From Isoptericola chiayiensis (GTDB lineage Bacteria; Actinomycetota; Actinomycetes; Actinomycetales; Cellulomonadaceae): a stretch of 64,000 nucleotides of DNA. Location: positions 62,001 to 126,000 of the forward strand of contig NZ_JABEZT010000006.1 of the NCBI RefSeq assembly GCF_013149805.1, read 5' to 3'. The number at the start of each line of letters is the position of its first letter. The stretch's first letter is position 1. This document shows positions 52,356 through 61,492 of this stretch, one piece after another. The notes beneath the pieces are model-generated. The model was not told where the DNA came from. It did not search any database and saw only the letters and a program-made list of their open reading frames with translations. The position numbers and the translations under genes are program-made.

Positions 52356-54578
52356 ATGCCTGCACCGGAAGACCGTGAGAAGGCCCTCGAGGCCGCGCTC
52401 GCCCAGATCGACCGCAGCTTCGGCAAGGGCTCGATCATGCGTCTCGGCCAGGAGGGGCGCGCCCCGGTGGAGATCATCCCCACCGGGTCCATCGCACTGG
52501 ACGTCGCGCTCGGCATCGGCGGGCTGCCGCGTGGGCGCATCATCGAGGTCTACGGCCCGGAGTCCTCGGGCAAGACGACCGTCGCCCTGCACGCGGTGGC
52601 CAACGCCCAGAAGAACGGCGGCATCGCGGCGTTCGTCGACGCCGAGCACGCCCTGGACCCCGAGTACGCCAAGAAGCTGGGCGTCGACACCGACGCGCTG
52701 CTCGTCTCCCAGCCGGACACCGGGGAGCAGGCCCTGGAGATCGCGGACATGCTGATCCGCTCCGGGGCGCTCGACATCATCGTCATCGACTCGGTCGCCG
52801 CGCTGGTGCCGAAGGCGGAGATCGAGGGCGAGATGGGCGACAGCCACGTCGGCCTCCAGGCCCGCCTCATGTCGCAGGCGCTGCGCAAGATCGCCGGTGC
52901 CCTGAGCACCTCGGGCACCACGGCGATCTTCATCAACCAGCTCCGCGAGAAGATCGGCGTGTTCTTCGGCTGCTTCCACTACTCCACCCGCGTCCAGCTG
53001 GCCGACGGGACGACGGAGAAGATCGGCAAGATCGTCAACCAGAAGATGCCGGTCGAGGTCATGTCCTACGACCCGGAGTCGGGGCAGACCGTTCCTCGCA
53101 AGATCGTCAACTGGTTCGACAACGGGCCGACGGACCGCTTCCTGCAGTTCACGGTCGAGAAGTCGAGCAAGAACGGCCGCGCGCAGTTCGCCGCGACCGA
53201 CAACCACCTGATCCGTACCCCGGGTGGCTGGCGTGAGGCCGGCGAGCTGATCGCCGGGGACCGCGTGATGGTCGCCGAGGACGTGCTGCTCTCCGACCAG
53301 CAGTGGCAGATGGTGCTCGGTGGGCTGCTCGGTGACGCGAACCTCTCGCCGAACCGCCGCGGCCGCCGTGGGGTCCGCTTCCGCATGGGCCACGGGCCGA
53401 AGCAGGTCGAGTACGTCGACTGGAAGGCGTCGATGCTCGGCAATGTCGGGCAGTCCCGCACGGAGCGGCCGAACGGTTCCGTGCACGTTGACCTGCGTCC
53501 GCTGCCGGAGCTGTCGGAGCTGCACGACGTCGTCTACTTCGGTGACGGCAAGAAGCACATCACCGAGGACTACCTCAAGGCGCTGACCCCGCTCGCCCTG
53601 GCCGTCTGGTACATGGACGACTTCAGCTTCCAGCCGCGGTCGAAGGGGCTGCAGGAGCGTACCGCCGGGGGTTCGGGCCGTGCCGAGGCCTGCGTCGACG
53701 CCATGAGCCCGGCATCGCGGGAACGTCTGGCCGACTACCTGCGCGACGTCCACGGCGTCGAGTGCTCCCTCCGACAGCGCGGTGCGAAGCAGCAGTGGGT
53801 CCTGCAGCTCACGACAGCCGGTACCGCCCGGCTGCAGGAGATCGTCGCCCCGTACGTCCACCCCTCGATGCAGTACAAGCTGCTGCCCCGATTCCGTGAC
53901 CGGTTCGACGTGACGCCCGAGTTCGTGGAGCCGCGCAGCGTCCCGGTGCCGTCGCGGGTCCTGGACATCCACGTCAAGCCGCAGACGCGGTCGACGCACC
54001 GGTTCGACATCGAGGTGGAGGGCAACCACAACTACTTCGTGGACGGTGTCATGGTCCACAACAGCCCCGAGACGACCACGGGCGGCAAGGCCCTGAAGTT
54101 CTACGCCTCGGTGCGCATGGACATCCGCCGGATCGAGACGCTCAAGGAGGGCACCGACTCGGTCGGCAACCGGACGCGGGTCAAGGTCGTCAAGAACAAG
54201 ATGGCCCCGCCGTTCAAGCAGGCCGAGTTCGACATCCTGTACGGCGTCGGTATCTCCCGCGAGGGCGGCCTGATCGACATGGGTGTCGAGCACGGGTTCG
54301 TGCGCAAGTCGGGCTCGTGGTTCACCTACGGCGGCGACCAGCTCGGCCAGGGCAAGGAGAACGCCCGCGCGTTCCTGCGTGACAACCCCGACCTGGCCAA
54401 CGAGCTGGAGAAGAAGATCAAGGAGAAGCTCGGCGTCGGGGCCCAGGTCGACGCGCCGGCCGAGGGCGAGGACGCGGAGACCACGGCGGACGCCGTGCCT
54501 GCCGCCGATGACGTCGCCGCCAAGCGCACCACCAGGACAGCGCGCACGACCAAGGCGAAGAAGGAGCAGCCCTTCTGA
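52356..54578 (+). CDS. recA: Recombinase RecA precursor containing an intein
   Basis: The 740-residue precursor encodes a 376-residue RecA interrupted by a 364-residue intein. Extein 1 (residues 1-205) has Walker A GPESSGKT (67-74), [19 protein letters not shown] and [16 protein letters not shown]. Extein 2 resumes with [20 protein letters not shown] and ends in a Lys/Thr-rich tail. RecA drives strand exchange and LexA self-cleavage. ATG 52356 has AAGGTGA about 7 nt upstream; ATG 52305 would add 17 basic residues. The flanks read as one frame with no stop, so splicing should restore full-length RecA. recX follows 38 bp downstream. Confidence 0.97.
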   Translation: MPAPEDREKALEAALAQIDRSFGKGSIMRLGQEGRAPVEIIPTGSIALDVALGIGGLPRGRIIEVYGPESSGKTTVALHAVANAQKNGGIAAFVDAEHALDPEYAKKLGVDTDALLVSQPDTGEQALEIADMLIRSGALDIIVIDSVAALVPKAEIEGEMGDSHVGLQARLMSQALRKIAGALSTSGTTAIFINQLREKIGVFFGCFHYSTRVQLADGTTEKIGKIVNQKMPVEVMSYDPESGQTVPRKIVNWFDNGPTDRFLQFTVEKSSKNGRAQFAATDNHLIRTPGGWREAGELIAGDRVMVAEDVLLSDQQWQMVLGGLLGDANLSPNRRGRRGVRFRMGHGPKQVEYVDWKASMLGNVGQSRTERPNGSVHVDLRPLPELSELHDVVYFGDGKKHITEDYLKALTPLALAVWYMDDFSFQPRSKGLQERTAGGSGRAEACVDAMSPASRERLADYLRDVHGVECSLRQRGAKQQWVLQLTTAGTARLQEIVAPYVHPSMQYKLLPRFRDRFDVTPEFVEPRSVPVPSRVLDIHVKPQTRSTHRFDIEVEGNHNYFVDGVMVHNSPETTTGGKALKFYASVRMDIRRIETLKEGTDSVGNRTRVKVVKNKMAPPFKQAEFDILYGVGISREGGLIDMGVEHGFVRKSGSWFTYGGDQLGQGKENARAFLRDNPDLANELEKKIKEKLGVGAQVDAPAEGEDAETTADAVPAADDVAAKRTTRTARTTKAKKEQPF
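52971..54062 (+). mobile_element. RecA intein with LAGLIDADG homing endonuclease
   Basis: It encodes 364 residues in frame within recA. All class 1 splicing residues are present: Cys1 ([13 protein letters not shown]), block B Thr76/His79 (ATDNHL), penultimate His363 and terminal Asn364 (GVMVHN), then extein Ser+1. The two endonuclease motifs are LGGLLGDAN (116-124, Asp122) and [10 protein letters not shown] (210-219, Asp216/Asp217), so the catalytic acids are kept. The Gly after each motif Asp is replaced by Ala and Phe. From memory, sequence and insertion site (after IGVFFG, before SPETTT) resemble the M. leprae RecA intein, not the M. tuberculosis one, which sits later in RecA. Confidence 0.95.
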
Positions 54579-54616
54579 GCCCCGCAGGACGGACGGCCGG
54601 CTCGGACGGTCGCGGC

Positions 54617-55183
54617 GTGGGGAAGCGTCGCGGCCGTCCGACGGTCGTCGAGCGGCTGGAGGCCGGGGAGCTGACGACGGCGGAGGCGACCGAGCTGACG
54701 AGGGAGGCGGTGCTGCGCATCCTCACGACCGCACCCAAGAGCCGGGCCGAGATCGCGCGGTCCCTTGCCCGCAAGGGCCACCCCGAGGAGGTCGCCCAGG
54801 CGGTGCTCGACCGCTTCGAGGAGGTCGGTCTGGTCGACGACGCCTCCTACGCCGAGACGATCGTGCGTACCCGGCACCACGAGCGCGGCCAGGCGAGGCG
54901 CGCGATCTCCGCCGAGCTGCACCGCCGTGGCGTCGACCATGACGTCGCCGCCGGCGCGCTGGAGCAGATCGACGGTGACGACGAGGCTCGCGCCGCCGCG
55001 GAGCTCGCCCGCAAGCACGTGGCACGGACCCGCGGGCTCGACCGCGACAAGCGGGTGCGCCGGGCCGTCGGGGCGCTGAGCCGCAAGGGCCACAACCCGT
55101 CCGTCGCCTTCGCCGCGGTCAAGGACGCCCTGGCCGCCGAGGGCGAGGACTCCGTCGACGACGATCTCTACCTGGCCGACTGA
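54617..55183 (+). CDS. recX: Regulatory protein RecX
   Basis: RecX caps RecA filaments and limits recombinase activity. The 188-residue helical protein has the RecX repeats: LTREAVLRILTTAPKSRAEIARSLARKG, then VAQAVLDRFEEVGLVDDASYAETIVRTRHHERGQARRAISAELHRRGV. ALSRKGHNPSVAFAAVKDAL is near the end. The start is taken as GTG 54617. The 38-bp spacing after recA implies co-transcription from the LexA-controlled promoter. Confidence 0.9.
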   Translation: MGKRRGRPTVVERLEAGELTTAEATELTREAVLRILTTAPKSRAEIARSLARKGHPEEVAQAVLDRFEEVGLVDDASYAETIVRTRHHERGQARRAISAELHRRGVDHDVAAGALEQIDGDDEARAAAELARKHVARTRGLDRDKRVRRAVGALSRKGHNPSVAFAAVKDALAAEGEDSVDDDLYLAD

Positions 55184-55265
55184 TCTCTCTCACCCCCGCG
55201 CCCGGTGGCGTCGGCGCGGTCGGCTCTGCCAGTCTGGTCGCGACCCGGGACCGTGAGGAGGACCC

Positions 55266-56216
55266 GTGCGTGCTGCCGTCCGTGACCGCTACGGTCCCCC
55301 CGAGGTCGTCTCGGTGCGCGAGGTTCCGGAACCGACTCTCGCTGCCCACGAGGTTCTCGTCCGCGTCCGCGCCACCACCGTCAACCGCACCGACACGGCG
55401 TACCGCGCCGGCCGTCCCTGGCTCGCCCGACCCGTGTACGGCATCCCCCGCCCGCGGGCACGAGTGCTCGGGTGCGAGTACGCCGGGGTCGTCGAGGCGG
55501 TCGGTGACGGGGTGAGCGACCGCGACGTCGGCGAGCGCGTCTACGGCTACCTGGAGGGCCGCTTCGGCGCTCATGCCCAGCTGATGGCGGTGCCCGCCGA
55601 CGGCTGGATCGAGGCGATCCCCGAGCATCTGTCCTTCACGGACGTCGTCGGACTCACGGAGGGGCCGCACTACGCGCTGGCGTTCTGCGACCGCCTCCGC
55701 ATCGGGGCCGGGACGCGGGTCCTGGTGCACGGAGCCACCGGAGCGATCGGCAGCGCCACCGTCCAGCTCGCCGCCGCCCGAGGAGCCGTCGTCACCGCGG
55801 TGTGCGACGCCGCGCACACCGACCTGCTGCGCTCGCTCGGAGCGGCCCGCGTGATCGCGCGCGACGAGGTCGACTTCACCCGGGACGAGGCCCGGTTCGA
55901 CGCGATCGCCGACGCCGTCGGCAAGAGCTCGTTCGCCCGGTGCCGGCGGTTGCTGGGACCGGACGGCCTGTTCGCCTCGTCCGAACCCGGCCCCGGCGGC
56001 GTCAACGTCCTGCTCGCCGCCCTGCCGGGCGTACGGGTCCGGTTCCCGGTCCCGCCACCCGAGGTGCGGGCACGGCGCACGCTGCACGACCTGATCGCCG
56101 CCGGCAGCCTCGTCCCCGTCGTCGACCGGCGCTGTCCGCTGGACGACGTCGTCGCCGCGCACCGGTACGTCGACGCGGGCCGCAAGATCGGCAGCGTCGT
56201 CATCGACGTGCCGTGA
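55266..56216 (+). CDS. MDR-family NAD(P)-dependent oxidoreductase (quinone-reductase-like)
   Basis: The 316-residue protein of the medium-chain dehydrogenase/reductase superfamily has a GroES-like N-terminus (EVLVRVRATTVNRTDTAYRAGRP, then GCEYAGVVEAVGDGV) and a Rossmann core with RVLVHGATGAIGSATVQLAAARGAVVTAVC. The ligands for the structural zinc of classical alcohol dehydrogenases are absent, which places it with quinone oxidoreductase or enoyl-reductase types. The GTG start has GAGGAGG upstream. It converges on gluD. Substrate unknown. Confidence 0.85.
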   Translation: MRAAVRDRYGPPEVVSVREVPEPTLAAHEVLVRVRATTVNRTDTAYRAGRPWLARPVYGIPRPRARVLGCEYAGVVEAVGDGVSDRDVGERVYGYLEGRFGAHAQLMAVPADGWIEAIPEHLSFTDVVGLTEGPHYALAFCDRLRIGAGTRVLVHGATGAIGSATVQLAAARGAVVTAVCDAAHTDLLRSLGAARVIARDEVDFTRDEARFDAIADAVGKSSFARCRRLLGPDGLFASSEPGPGGVNVLLAALPGVRVRFPVPPPEVRARRTLHDLIAAGSLVPVVDRRCPLDDVVAAHRYVDAGRKIGSVVIDVP

Positions 56217-56268
56217 CCAAGCCCTGTGGTGAACGAGGTCCCGGACGGTCAGGCGCGCCGTGCCGTCG

Positions 56269-57210
56269 TCAGGTGCCGTCGCCTCCGCCACTGCCGCCCT
56301 CGCCGGCGTCGCCGGCGTCGCCGGTGTCACCGTCGGTCCCGCCGGCCGCACTCACGCCGACGGCTGCGACACCGGCCCCCGCGGCCGTCGTCCCCGTGCG
56401 CCCGGACGTGCGCTTGAGCGAGCGGCCCAGCCGCTCGGCGAGCTTGGTCAGGCTCCAGTTGATGACGATGAAGAGCACCGCCGCCACGGTGAGGGTCTGC
56501 AGGATGTTGCTGTTGCCGGACCCGAGACGTCGGGCGCTCTGCAGCAGCTCGGGGTAGGAGATGATCGCGCCGAGCGCGGAGTCCTTGAGCACGACCACGA
56601 GCTGGGACATCAGCGCCGGAAGCATCGCGATGAGCGCCTGCGGGACCTCGACGGATCGCAGCGACTGACCTCGCGTCAGGCCGATCGACAGGCCGGCCTC
56701 CCGCTGCCCGGAGGGCAGACCGTGGACGCCGGAGCGCACGAGCTCCGCCACGACCGAGCCGTTGTAGAGGATCAGCGCGACGACTACACCCCAGTAGGAG
56801 GACGACGGCAGACCGGCGTTCGCGAAGAGCAGCCAGAAGAAGACCATCATGAGCAGCACGGGCACGGCGCGGAAGAACTCCACGACCGCCCCGCACACCG
56901 TGCGGACCAGCAGCCGTGAGGAGAGCCGCCCGACGCCGAAGACCAGACCGAAGATCATGGCCCCGACGATCGCGACGGCGGCCGCGCGGATGGTCGCGAG
57001 GAAGCCGGGCCAGTAGTAGTAGGCCCAGGCGTCGGCGTCGACGGCGTTGAGCCACAGCGAGGGCTCGAGCTGACCCTGCTCGCCCAGGCGGACCAGCACG
57101 ACGGCGGCGAGCCCGGCGACGACGATCGCGCCGACGATGTTGCCCAGGAGGATGCGACGCCGCGCCCGCGGCCCGGGGGCGTCGAACAGGACTGTCTTCT
57201 CGACCTTCAT
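56269..57210 (-). CDS. gluD: Glutamate-type ABC transporter permease GluD
   Basis: The 313-residue inner-membrane permease has about five helices. The binding-protein-dependent transport (EAA) loop is visible as REAGLSIGLTRGQSLRSVEVPQALIAMLPALMSQ, with VVEFFRAVPVLLMMVFFWLLF typical of the HisM/GltK family. The C-terminal 30 residues are Gly/Asp/Ala low complexity, which is unusual and absent from gluC. ATG 57210 overlaps the gluC stop by 4 bp. It pairs with GluC as a heterodimeric channel. Confidence 0.92.
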   Translation of the reverse strand: MKVEKTVLFDAPGPRARRRILLGNIVGAIVVAGLAAVVLVRLGEQGQLEPSLWLNAVDADAWAYYYWPGFLATIRAAAVAIVGAMIFGLVFGVGRLSSRLLVRTVCGAVVEFFRAVPVLLMMVFFWLLFANAGLPSSSYWGVVVALILYNGSVVAELVRSGVHGLPSGQREAGLSIGLTRGQSLRSVEVPQALIAMLPALMSQLVVVLKDSALGAIISYPELLQSARRLGSGNSNILQTLTVAAVLFIVINWSLTKLAERLGRSLKRTSGRTGTTAAGAGVAAVGVSAAGGTDGDTGDAGDAGEGGSGGGDGT

Positions 57211-57884
57211 CGCGCCACCGCCAGCTTGCGGGAGAGGGACGTGGACAGCAGCCCGACAGGGGTCACGAGGATCACGTAGCCGATCGCGAAGGTGAAGAAG
57301 ATGGCGTAGATGTAGTCCGGGCGGAACTCGATCATCGTGCGCATCACCGACGAGGTCTCGGTGGCCACCGACGCTGCCGCGGCCACCGTGGTGTTCTTGA
57401 TGAGGGCGATGAGCACGTTGCCCAGGGGAGCGATGGCGCCGCGGAAGGCCTGGGGCAGGATGACCAGGCGCGCCGCCGCGACGAACGGCAGGCCGATGGA
57501 GCGCGCTGCCTCCGCCTGGCCGACGGGCACGGTGTTGACGCCGGAGCGGATCGCCTCGCACACGAACGCGGCGTGGTAGATGGTCAGCCCGACGACGGCC
57601 AGCCAGAAGAAGTTCGTGTCGAAGTCGGTCGCCAGCGAGAACTCGAGCTGCCCCCAGGCGCCGAGCACCATGAAGACCATGATGATCGTCAGCGGCATGT
57701 TCCGGAAGACGGTCACGTAGGCGGAACCGGCCCACTGCAGGCTGGGGATCGGCGAGATGCGGAACAGCGCCAGGATCGAGCCCAGCACCAGCGAGAACAA
57801 CGCCGCCCAGAACGCGAGCTGGATGTTCACCCAGAACGCGCCGAGCACGTCGTACTCGCGGACGATGTCGAGGTACTCCTGCAC
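57207..57884 (-). CDS. gluC: Glutamate-type ABC transporter permease GluC
   Basis: The 225-residue permease has FRNMPLTIIMVFMVLGAWG, the conserved segment of polar amino-acid permeases, and the EAA loop GQAEAARSIGLPFVAAARLVILPQAFRGAIAPLGN. Four to five membrane helices. The GTG start is at 57884. It is separated from gluB by a 112-bp spacer holding a 32-nt perfect palindrome. Confidence 0.92.
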   Translation of the reverse strand: MQEYLDIVREYDVLGAFWVNIQLAFWAALFSLVLGSILALFRISPIPSLQWAGSAYVTVFRNMPLTIIMVFMVLGAWGQLEFSLATDFDTNFFWLAVVGLTIYHAAFVCEAIRSGVNTVPVGQAEAARSIGLPFVAAARLVILPQAFRGAIAPLGNVLIALIKNTTVAAAASVATETSSVMRTMIEFRPDYIYAIFFTFAIGYVILVTPVGLLSTSLSRKLAVAR

Positions 57885-57949
57885 GCGCAGAACGCTCCTT
57901 CGATGGTCGTGCGGTGGTCAGGGTCGGGTCGCGACGACCACCGAGGTGG

Positions 57950-57981
57950 CGCCCGGGCCCGCCGCGCGGCGGGCCCGGGCG
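57950..57981 (-). promoter_or_regulatory. 32-nt perfect palindrome between gluB and gluC
   Basis: The arms of 16 bp (57950-57965 with 57966-57981) are perfectly self-complementary, all G/C; the gluC-side arm begins CGCCCGGGCCCGCCGC. It starts 16 nt past the gluB stop. As RNA it would form a very stable hairpin that protects the gluB 3' end or attenuates read-through into gluCD. Confidence 0.7.
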
Positions 57982-57996
57982 GGGTTCACCGCTGCG

Positions 57997-58860
57997 TCAC
58001 ATGTCGCAGGGCTCGTACTCCGGCGGGTTGAGGTCGGCGTTCGGCGTGTAGCCCGTGCCTTCCGTCGCGGCGTCGAGCGCCTCCTGCCAGGCCCCGTCGT
58101 CGACCATCTTGGTGATGGCCTCGTTGATCGCCTCGCACTGATCGGAGTCCTGCGGGATCCCGACCCCGTAGAGCTCCTCGGAGAAGGTGTTGCCGACGAC
58201 CTTGACCTGGCCGGCGTTCTCCGGCAGGGCGCCGAGGCCGGCCAGGATGATGTCGTCGGTGGTCACGGCGTCGACCTGCCCGGAGGTCAGGGCGGTGACG
58301 CACTCGGCGTAGCCCGGCTGCTCGAGCAGGTTCACGCCCTCGGAGTACTCGTCCTTGATGCGCTGGGCGGACGTCGACCCGGTGACGGAGCACAGGTTCT
58401 TGCCGTCCAGGGTGTCGGGCCCCGTGATGTCGGTGTTGTCCGCGGCGACCAGGAGGTCCTGACCGGCCACGAAGTACGGGCCCGCGAAGGAGACCTGCTC
58501 GCGGCGCTCGTCGGTGATGGAGTAGGTCGCGAAGATCATGTCGACCTGTCCGGTGGACAGCAGCGTCTCGCGCTGTGCGGACGGGGACTCCATCCACTCG
58601 ATCTGGTCCTCGGAGTAGCCGAGCTCGCCGGCCACGTACTTGGCGACCTCGACGTCGAACCCGGTCGGGGTGTCGCCGTCCATGAACCCGAGTCCGGGCT
58701 GGTCGTACTTGATGCCGATGGTGACGGAGTCGCCGCCCTCGGCCTCGCCGCCCGTGTCGCCGCCGGTGTCTCCGCTGCCGGAGTCGTCCGAGCAGGCGGC
58801 GAGCGCGAGCGCTGCGGTCGCCGCCAGGGCGATCGCTCCGGTGATGCGTGTGCGTCGCAT
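57997..58860 (-). CDS. gluB: Glutamate-type ABC transporter substrate-binding lipoprotein GluB
   Basis: The 287-residue exported lipoprotein has signal MRRTRITGAIALAATAALAL and lipobox AAC (Cys23), then a Gly/Asp/Ser linker. The periplasmic-binding-protein type 2 fold shows VTIGIKYDQPGLGF, GFDVEVAKYVAGELGY, DMIFATYSITDERREQVSFAGPYF and AVTTDDIILAGL. The YSITDERR segment is typical of glutamate/glutamine binders. ATG 58860 was chosen because a longer frame (to 58935) would disrupt the signal peptide. Confidence 0.93.
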   Translation of the reverse strand: MRRTRITGAIALAATAALALAACSDDSGSGDTGGDTGGEAEGGDSVTIGIKYDQPGLGFMDGDTPTGFDVEVAKYVAGELGYSEDQIEWMESPSAQRETLLSTGQVDMIFATYSITDERREQVSFAGPYFVAGQDLLVAADNTDITGPDTLDGKNLCSVTGSTSAQRIKDEYSEGVNLLEQPGYAECVTALTSGQVDAVTTDDIILAGLGALPENAGQVKVVGNTFSEELYGVGIPQDSDQCEAINEAITKMVDDGAWQEALDAATEGTGYTPNADLNPPEYEPCDM

Positions 58861-58897
58861 GGTCGTTCCCTTCGTCGTGCGAACTAGAACTGTCAGG

Positions 58898-59677
58898 TCA
58901 GTGGGCGAGGATCTTCGACAGGAAGTCCTTCGCACGGTCGCTCTTCGGGTTCGTGAAGAACTCCTCGGGGGTGTCCTGCTCGACGATCTGGCCGTCGGCC
59001 ATGAAGACGACGCGGTCGGCCGCCTTGCGGGCGAACCCCATCTCGTGGGTGACGACGATCATCGTCATGCCCTCCTGGGCGAGCCGGACCATGGAGTCCA
59101 GGACCTCGTTGATCATCTCGGGGTCGAGCGCGGAGGTGGGCTCGTCGAAGAGCATCACCTTCGGGTGCATCGCCAGGGACCGGGCGATGGCGACGCGCTG
59201 TTGCTGACCGCCGGAGAGCTGTGCGGGGAACTTGGCCGCCTGGTTCTTGACGCCTACGCGGTCGAGCAGCTCGAGGGCCTCGGTCTCGGCGTCGGACTTC
59301 GACAGCTTGCGGACCTTGCGCGGACCGAGCGTGACGTTGTCCAGCACGGTCTTGTGCGCGAAGAGGTTGAACGCCTGGAAGACCATGCCGACGTCCGCGC
59401 GGAGCCGGGCCAGGTCGCGACCCTCGGCGGGCAGCGGCTCGCCGTCGATCCGGATCTCGCCCTCGTCGATGGTCTCGAGCCGGTTGATGGCACGGCACAA
59501 GGTCGACTTGCCGGATCCGGACGGCCCGATGACGACCAGCACCTCGCCGCGGCGCACCGTCAGCTCGATCTCCTGCAGCACGTGCAGGTCCCCGAAGTGC
59601 TTGTTGACTCCCTCGAGCTCGACGAGCGGAGCACCCAGGTGGGAGCCGGGCGTCGTGCTCGATCCGCTGTTGTCCAT
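58898..59677 (-). CDS. gluA: Glutamate-type ABC transporter ATPase GluA
   Basis: The 259-residue ABC ATPase has Walker [10 protein letters not shown] (51-59), the Q-loop [11 protein letters not shown], signature LSGGQQQR, Walker [13 protein letters not shown] and the H-loop VTHEM. It is first in the gluABCD operon, running leftward. ATG 59677 has TAGGTT 6 nt upstream, implying a leaderless message. It belongs to the polar amino-acid uptake (GlnQ/GluA) clade. Confidence 0.94.
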   Translation of the reverse strand: MDNSGSSTTPGSHLGAPLVELEGVNKHFGDLHVLQEIELTVRRGEVLVVIGPSGSGKSTLCRAINRLETIDEGEIRIDGEPLPAEGRDLARLRADVGMVFQAFNLFAHKTVLDNVTLGPRKVRKLSKSDAETEALELLDRVGVKNQAAKFPAQLSGGQQQRVAIARSLAMHPKVMLFDEPTSALDPEMINEVLDSMVRLAQEGMTMIVVTHEMGFARKAADRVVFMADGQIVEQDTPEEFFTNPKSDRAKDFLSKILAH

Positions 59678-59683
59678 TCTGTG

Positions 59684-59689
59684 AACCTA
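59684..59689 (-). promoter_or_regulatory. -10 box of gluABCD (leaderless)
   Basis: TAGGTT on the reverse strand lies 6 nt before ATG 59677, with no Shine-Dalgarno sequence. Confidence 0.5.
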
Positions 59690-59771
59690 ACCACTCGATT
59701 GTTACGTTCGTGGCACCGACGCCCCGGCCTCCGCAACGGTTCGATAACGACTGCCCGGTACGCCCGGACAT

Positions 59772-59787
59772 CGGGGACTTGTCCCCG
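59772..59787. promoter_or_regulatory. Inverted repeat between gluA and miaB
   Basis: CGGGGAC-TT-GTCCCCG has 7-bp perfect arms with a 2-nt centre, so two-fold symmetry favours a protein-binding operator over an RNA hairpin. It is 24 bp upstream of the miaB -10 and about 82 bp upstream of the gluA -10. Confidence 0.4.
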
Positions 59788-59811
59788 CCCGACGCGGCGC
59801 GCGGTGCACCG

Positions 59812-59817
59812 TACCCT
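59812..59817 (+). promoter_or_regulatory. -10 box of miaB (leaderless or very short leader)
   Basis: TACCCT is 8 nt before ATG 59826. AGAAGG lies in between but too close to the expected transcription start to serve as a full SD. Confidence 0.45.
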
Positions 59818-59825
59818 AGAAGGCG

Positions 59826-61487
59826 ATGTCCACGACCATGCCTACCCCCACCGCCGACGTCTCGCCCGCCCAGGAGCGGCCCGTGCCCCGGGACGGGGCG
59901 GCAGGGCGCTCCTACACCGTGCGCACGCTCGGTTGCCAGATGAACGTCCACGACTCGGAGCACATGGCCGGGCTGCTCGAGCAGGCCGGCTACGTCCGCG
60001 CCTCGGCCGAGGACGACGCCGCCGATAGAGCCGACGTGGTCGTCATCAACACCTGTGCCGTGCGCGAGAACGCCGCCACGCGCCTCTACGGCAACCTGGG
60101 CCAGCTCGCGAGCGTCAAGGCCGACCGGCCGGGTATGCAGATCGCCGTGGGCGGCTGCCTGGCCCAGAAGGACCGTGGCGAGATCGTGGACAAGGCGCCG
60201 TGGGTCGACGTCGTCTTCGGCACCCACAACCTCGACGCGCTGCCGGTGCTGCTGGAGCGGGCCCGGCACAACGAGGCGGCCGAGGTCGAGATCGCCGAGT
60301 CGCTGCAGGTCTTCCCCTCCACGCTGCCCACCCGCCGCGAGTCGGTCTACGCGGGGTGGGTGTCGATCTCCGTGGGGTGCAACAACACGTGCACGTTCTG
60401 CATCGTGCCCCACCTGCGCGGCAAGGAGCGCGACCGGCGCCCCGGCGAGATCCTCGCCGAGGTGCAGGCGCTGGTGGACGCCGGGGCCGTCGAGGTGACG
60501 CTGCTGGGCCAGAACGTCAACAGCTACGGCGTCGAGTTCGGCGACCGCGGGGCGTTCGCGAAGCTCCTGCGCGCCTGCGGGCGGATCGAGGGCTTGGAGC
60601 GCGTGCGCTTCACGTCCCCGCACCCGGCGGCGTTCACCGACGACGTCATCGAGGCGATGGCCGAGACCCCGAACGTGATGCCCCAGCTGCACATGCCGCT
60701 GCAGTCGGGCTCGGACCGCGTGCTGCGCGCGATGCGCCGCAGCTACCGGTCCGCGAAGTTCCTCGGGATCCTCGACCGGGTGCGCGCCGCGATGCCGGAC
60801 GCCGCGATCACCACCGACATCATCGTGGGCTTCCCGGGCGAGACCGAGGAGGACTTCGCCGAGACGCTTCGCGTGGTCGAGGCCTCGCGGTTCTCCTCGG
60901 CGTTCATGTTCCAGTACTCGCCGCGGCCGGGCACGCCCGCGGCGACCATGGACGGCCAGCTGCCCAAGGAGGTCGTCCAGGAGCGCTTCGAGCGGCTGCT
61001 CGCGCTGCAGGAACGCATCAGCGCCGAGGAGTCCGCGCGGCAGGACGGACGGACCCTCGAGGTGCTGGTCTCGGAGGGCTCGGGCAAGAAGGACGGGGCC
61101 AGCCACCGCTTGTCCGGGCGGGCCCCCGACAACCGGCTCGTGCACCTCGCGCTGCCGACCGGCGTGCTGCCCGACGGCGTGACCCTCGCCGACGCCCCGG
61201 AGTCACCGCAGGACCCGCGGCTGGCCGACGTGGCCGCGCTGGACCCGCGGCTGCCGCGACCGGGCGACATGGTCACGGTCGACGTCACCCGCGCCGCCCC
61301 GCACCACCTCATCGCCGACTCGGCGCTGACCGGCGGCAGCTTCGCGGTGCGACGCACCCGCTCGGGCGACGCGTGGGCCCGGCGCGAGCTCACGCGCCTC
61401 GGTGCCGGCGACGACGGCCACTCCCACGGCGGGAGCGCGCAGCCGGGCGGCCCGGTCACGCTCGGGATGCCGACCCTGCGGCGCTGA
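59826..61487 (+). CDS. miaB: tRNA-2-methylthio-N6-dimethylallyladenosine synthase MiaB
   Basis: Radical-SAM methylthiotransferase acting on i6A37 of tRNAs. The auxiliary-cluster cysteines are Cys37 (TLGCQMN), Cys77 (NTCAVRE) and Cys111 (GGCLAQ). The radical-SAM motif is Cys185-xxx-Cys189-xx-Cys192 (GCNNTCTFC). A TRAM domain follows with an extra C-terminal tail, giving 553 aa, somewhat longer than most MiaB. Its substrate modification is made by MiaA, whose gene begins at 63716. Confidence 0.95.
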   Translation: MSTTMPTPTADVSPAQERPVPRDGAAGRSYTVRTLGCQMNVHDSEHMAGLLEQAGYVRASAEDDAADRADVVVINTCAVRENAATRLYGNLGQLASVKADRPGMQIAVGGCLAQKDRGEIVDKAPWVDVVFGTHNLDALPVLLERARHNEAAEVEIAESLQVFPSTLPTRRESVYAGWVSISVGCNNTCTFCIVPHLRGKERDRRPGEILAEVQALVDAGAVEVTLLGQNVNSYGVEFGDRGAFAKLLRACGRIEGLERVRFTSPHPAAFTDDVIEAMAETPNVMPQLHMPLQSGSDRVLRAMRRSYRSAKFLGILDRVRAAMPDAAITTDIIVGFPGETEEDFAETLRVVEASRFSSAFMFQYSPRPGTPAATMDGQLPKEVVQERFERLLALQERISAEESARQDGRTLEVLVSEGSGKKDGASHRLSGRAPDNRLVHLALPTGVLPDGVTLADAPESPQDPRLADVAALDPRLPRPGDMVTVDVTRAAPHHLIADSALTGGSFAVRRTRSGDAWARRELTRLGAGDDGHSHGGSAQPGGPVTLGMPTLRR

Positions 61488-61492
61488 GCCGC

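Noticed and set aside
52971-54062. Insertion in recA as a separate gene or gene fusion
   Set aside because: No stop or start boundaries; Cys1, block B His, terminal His-Asn and Ser+1 show it is an intein.
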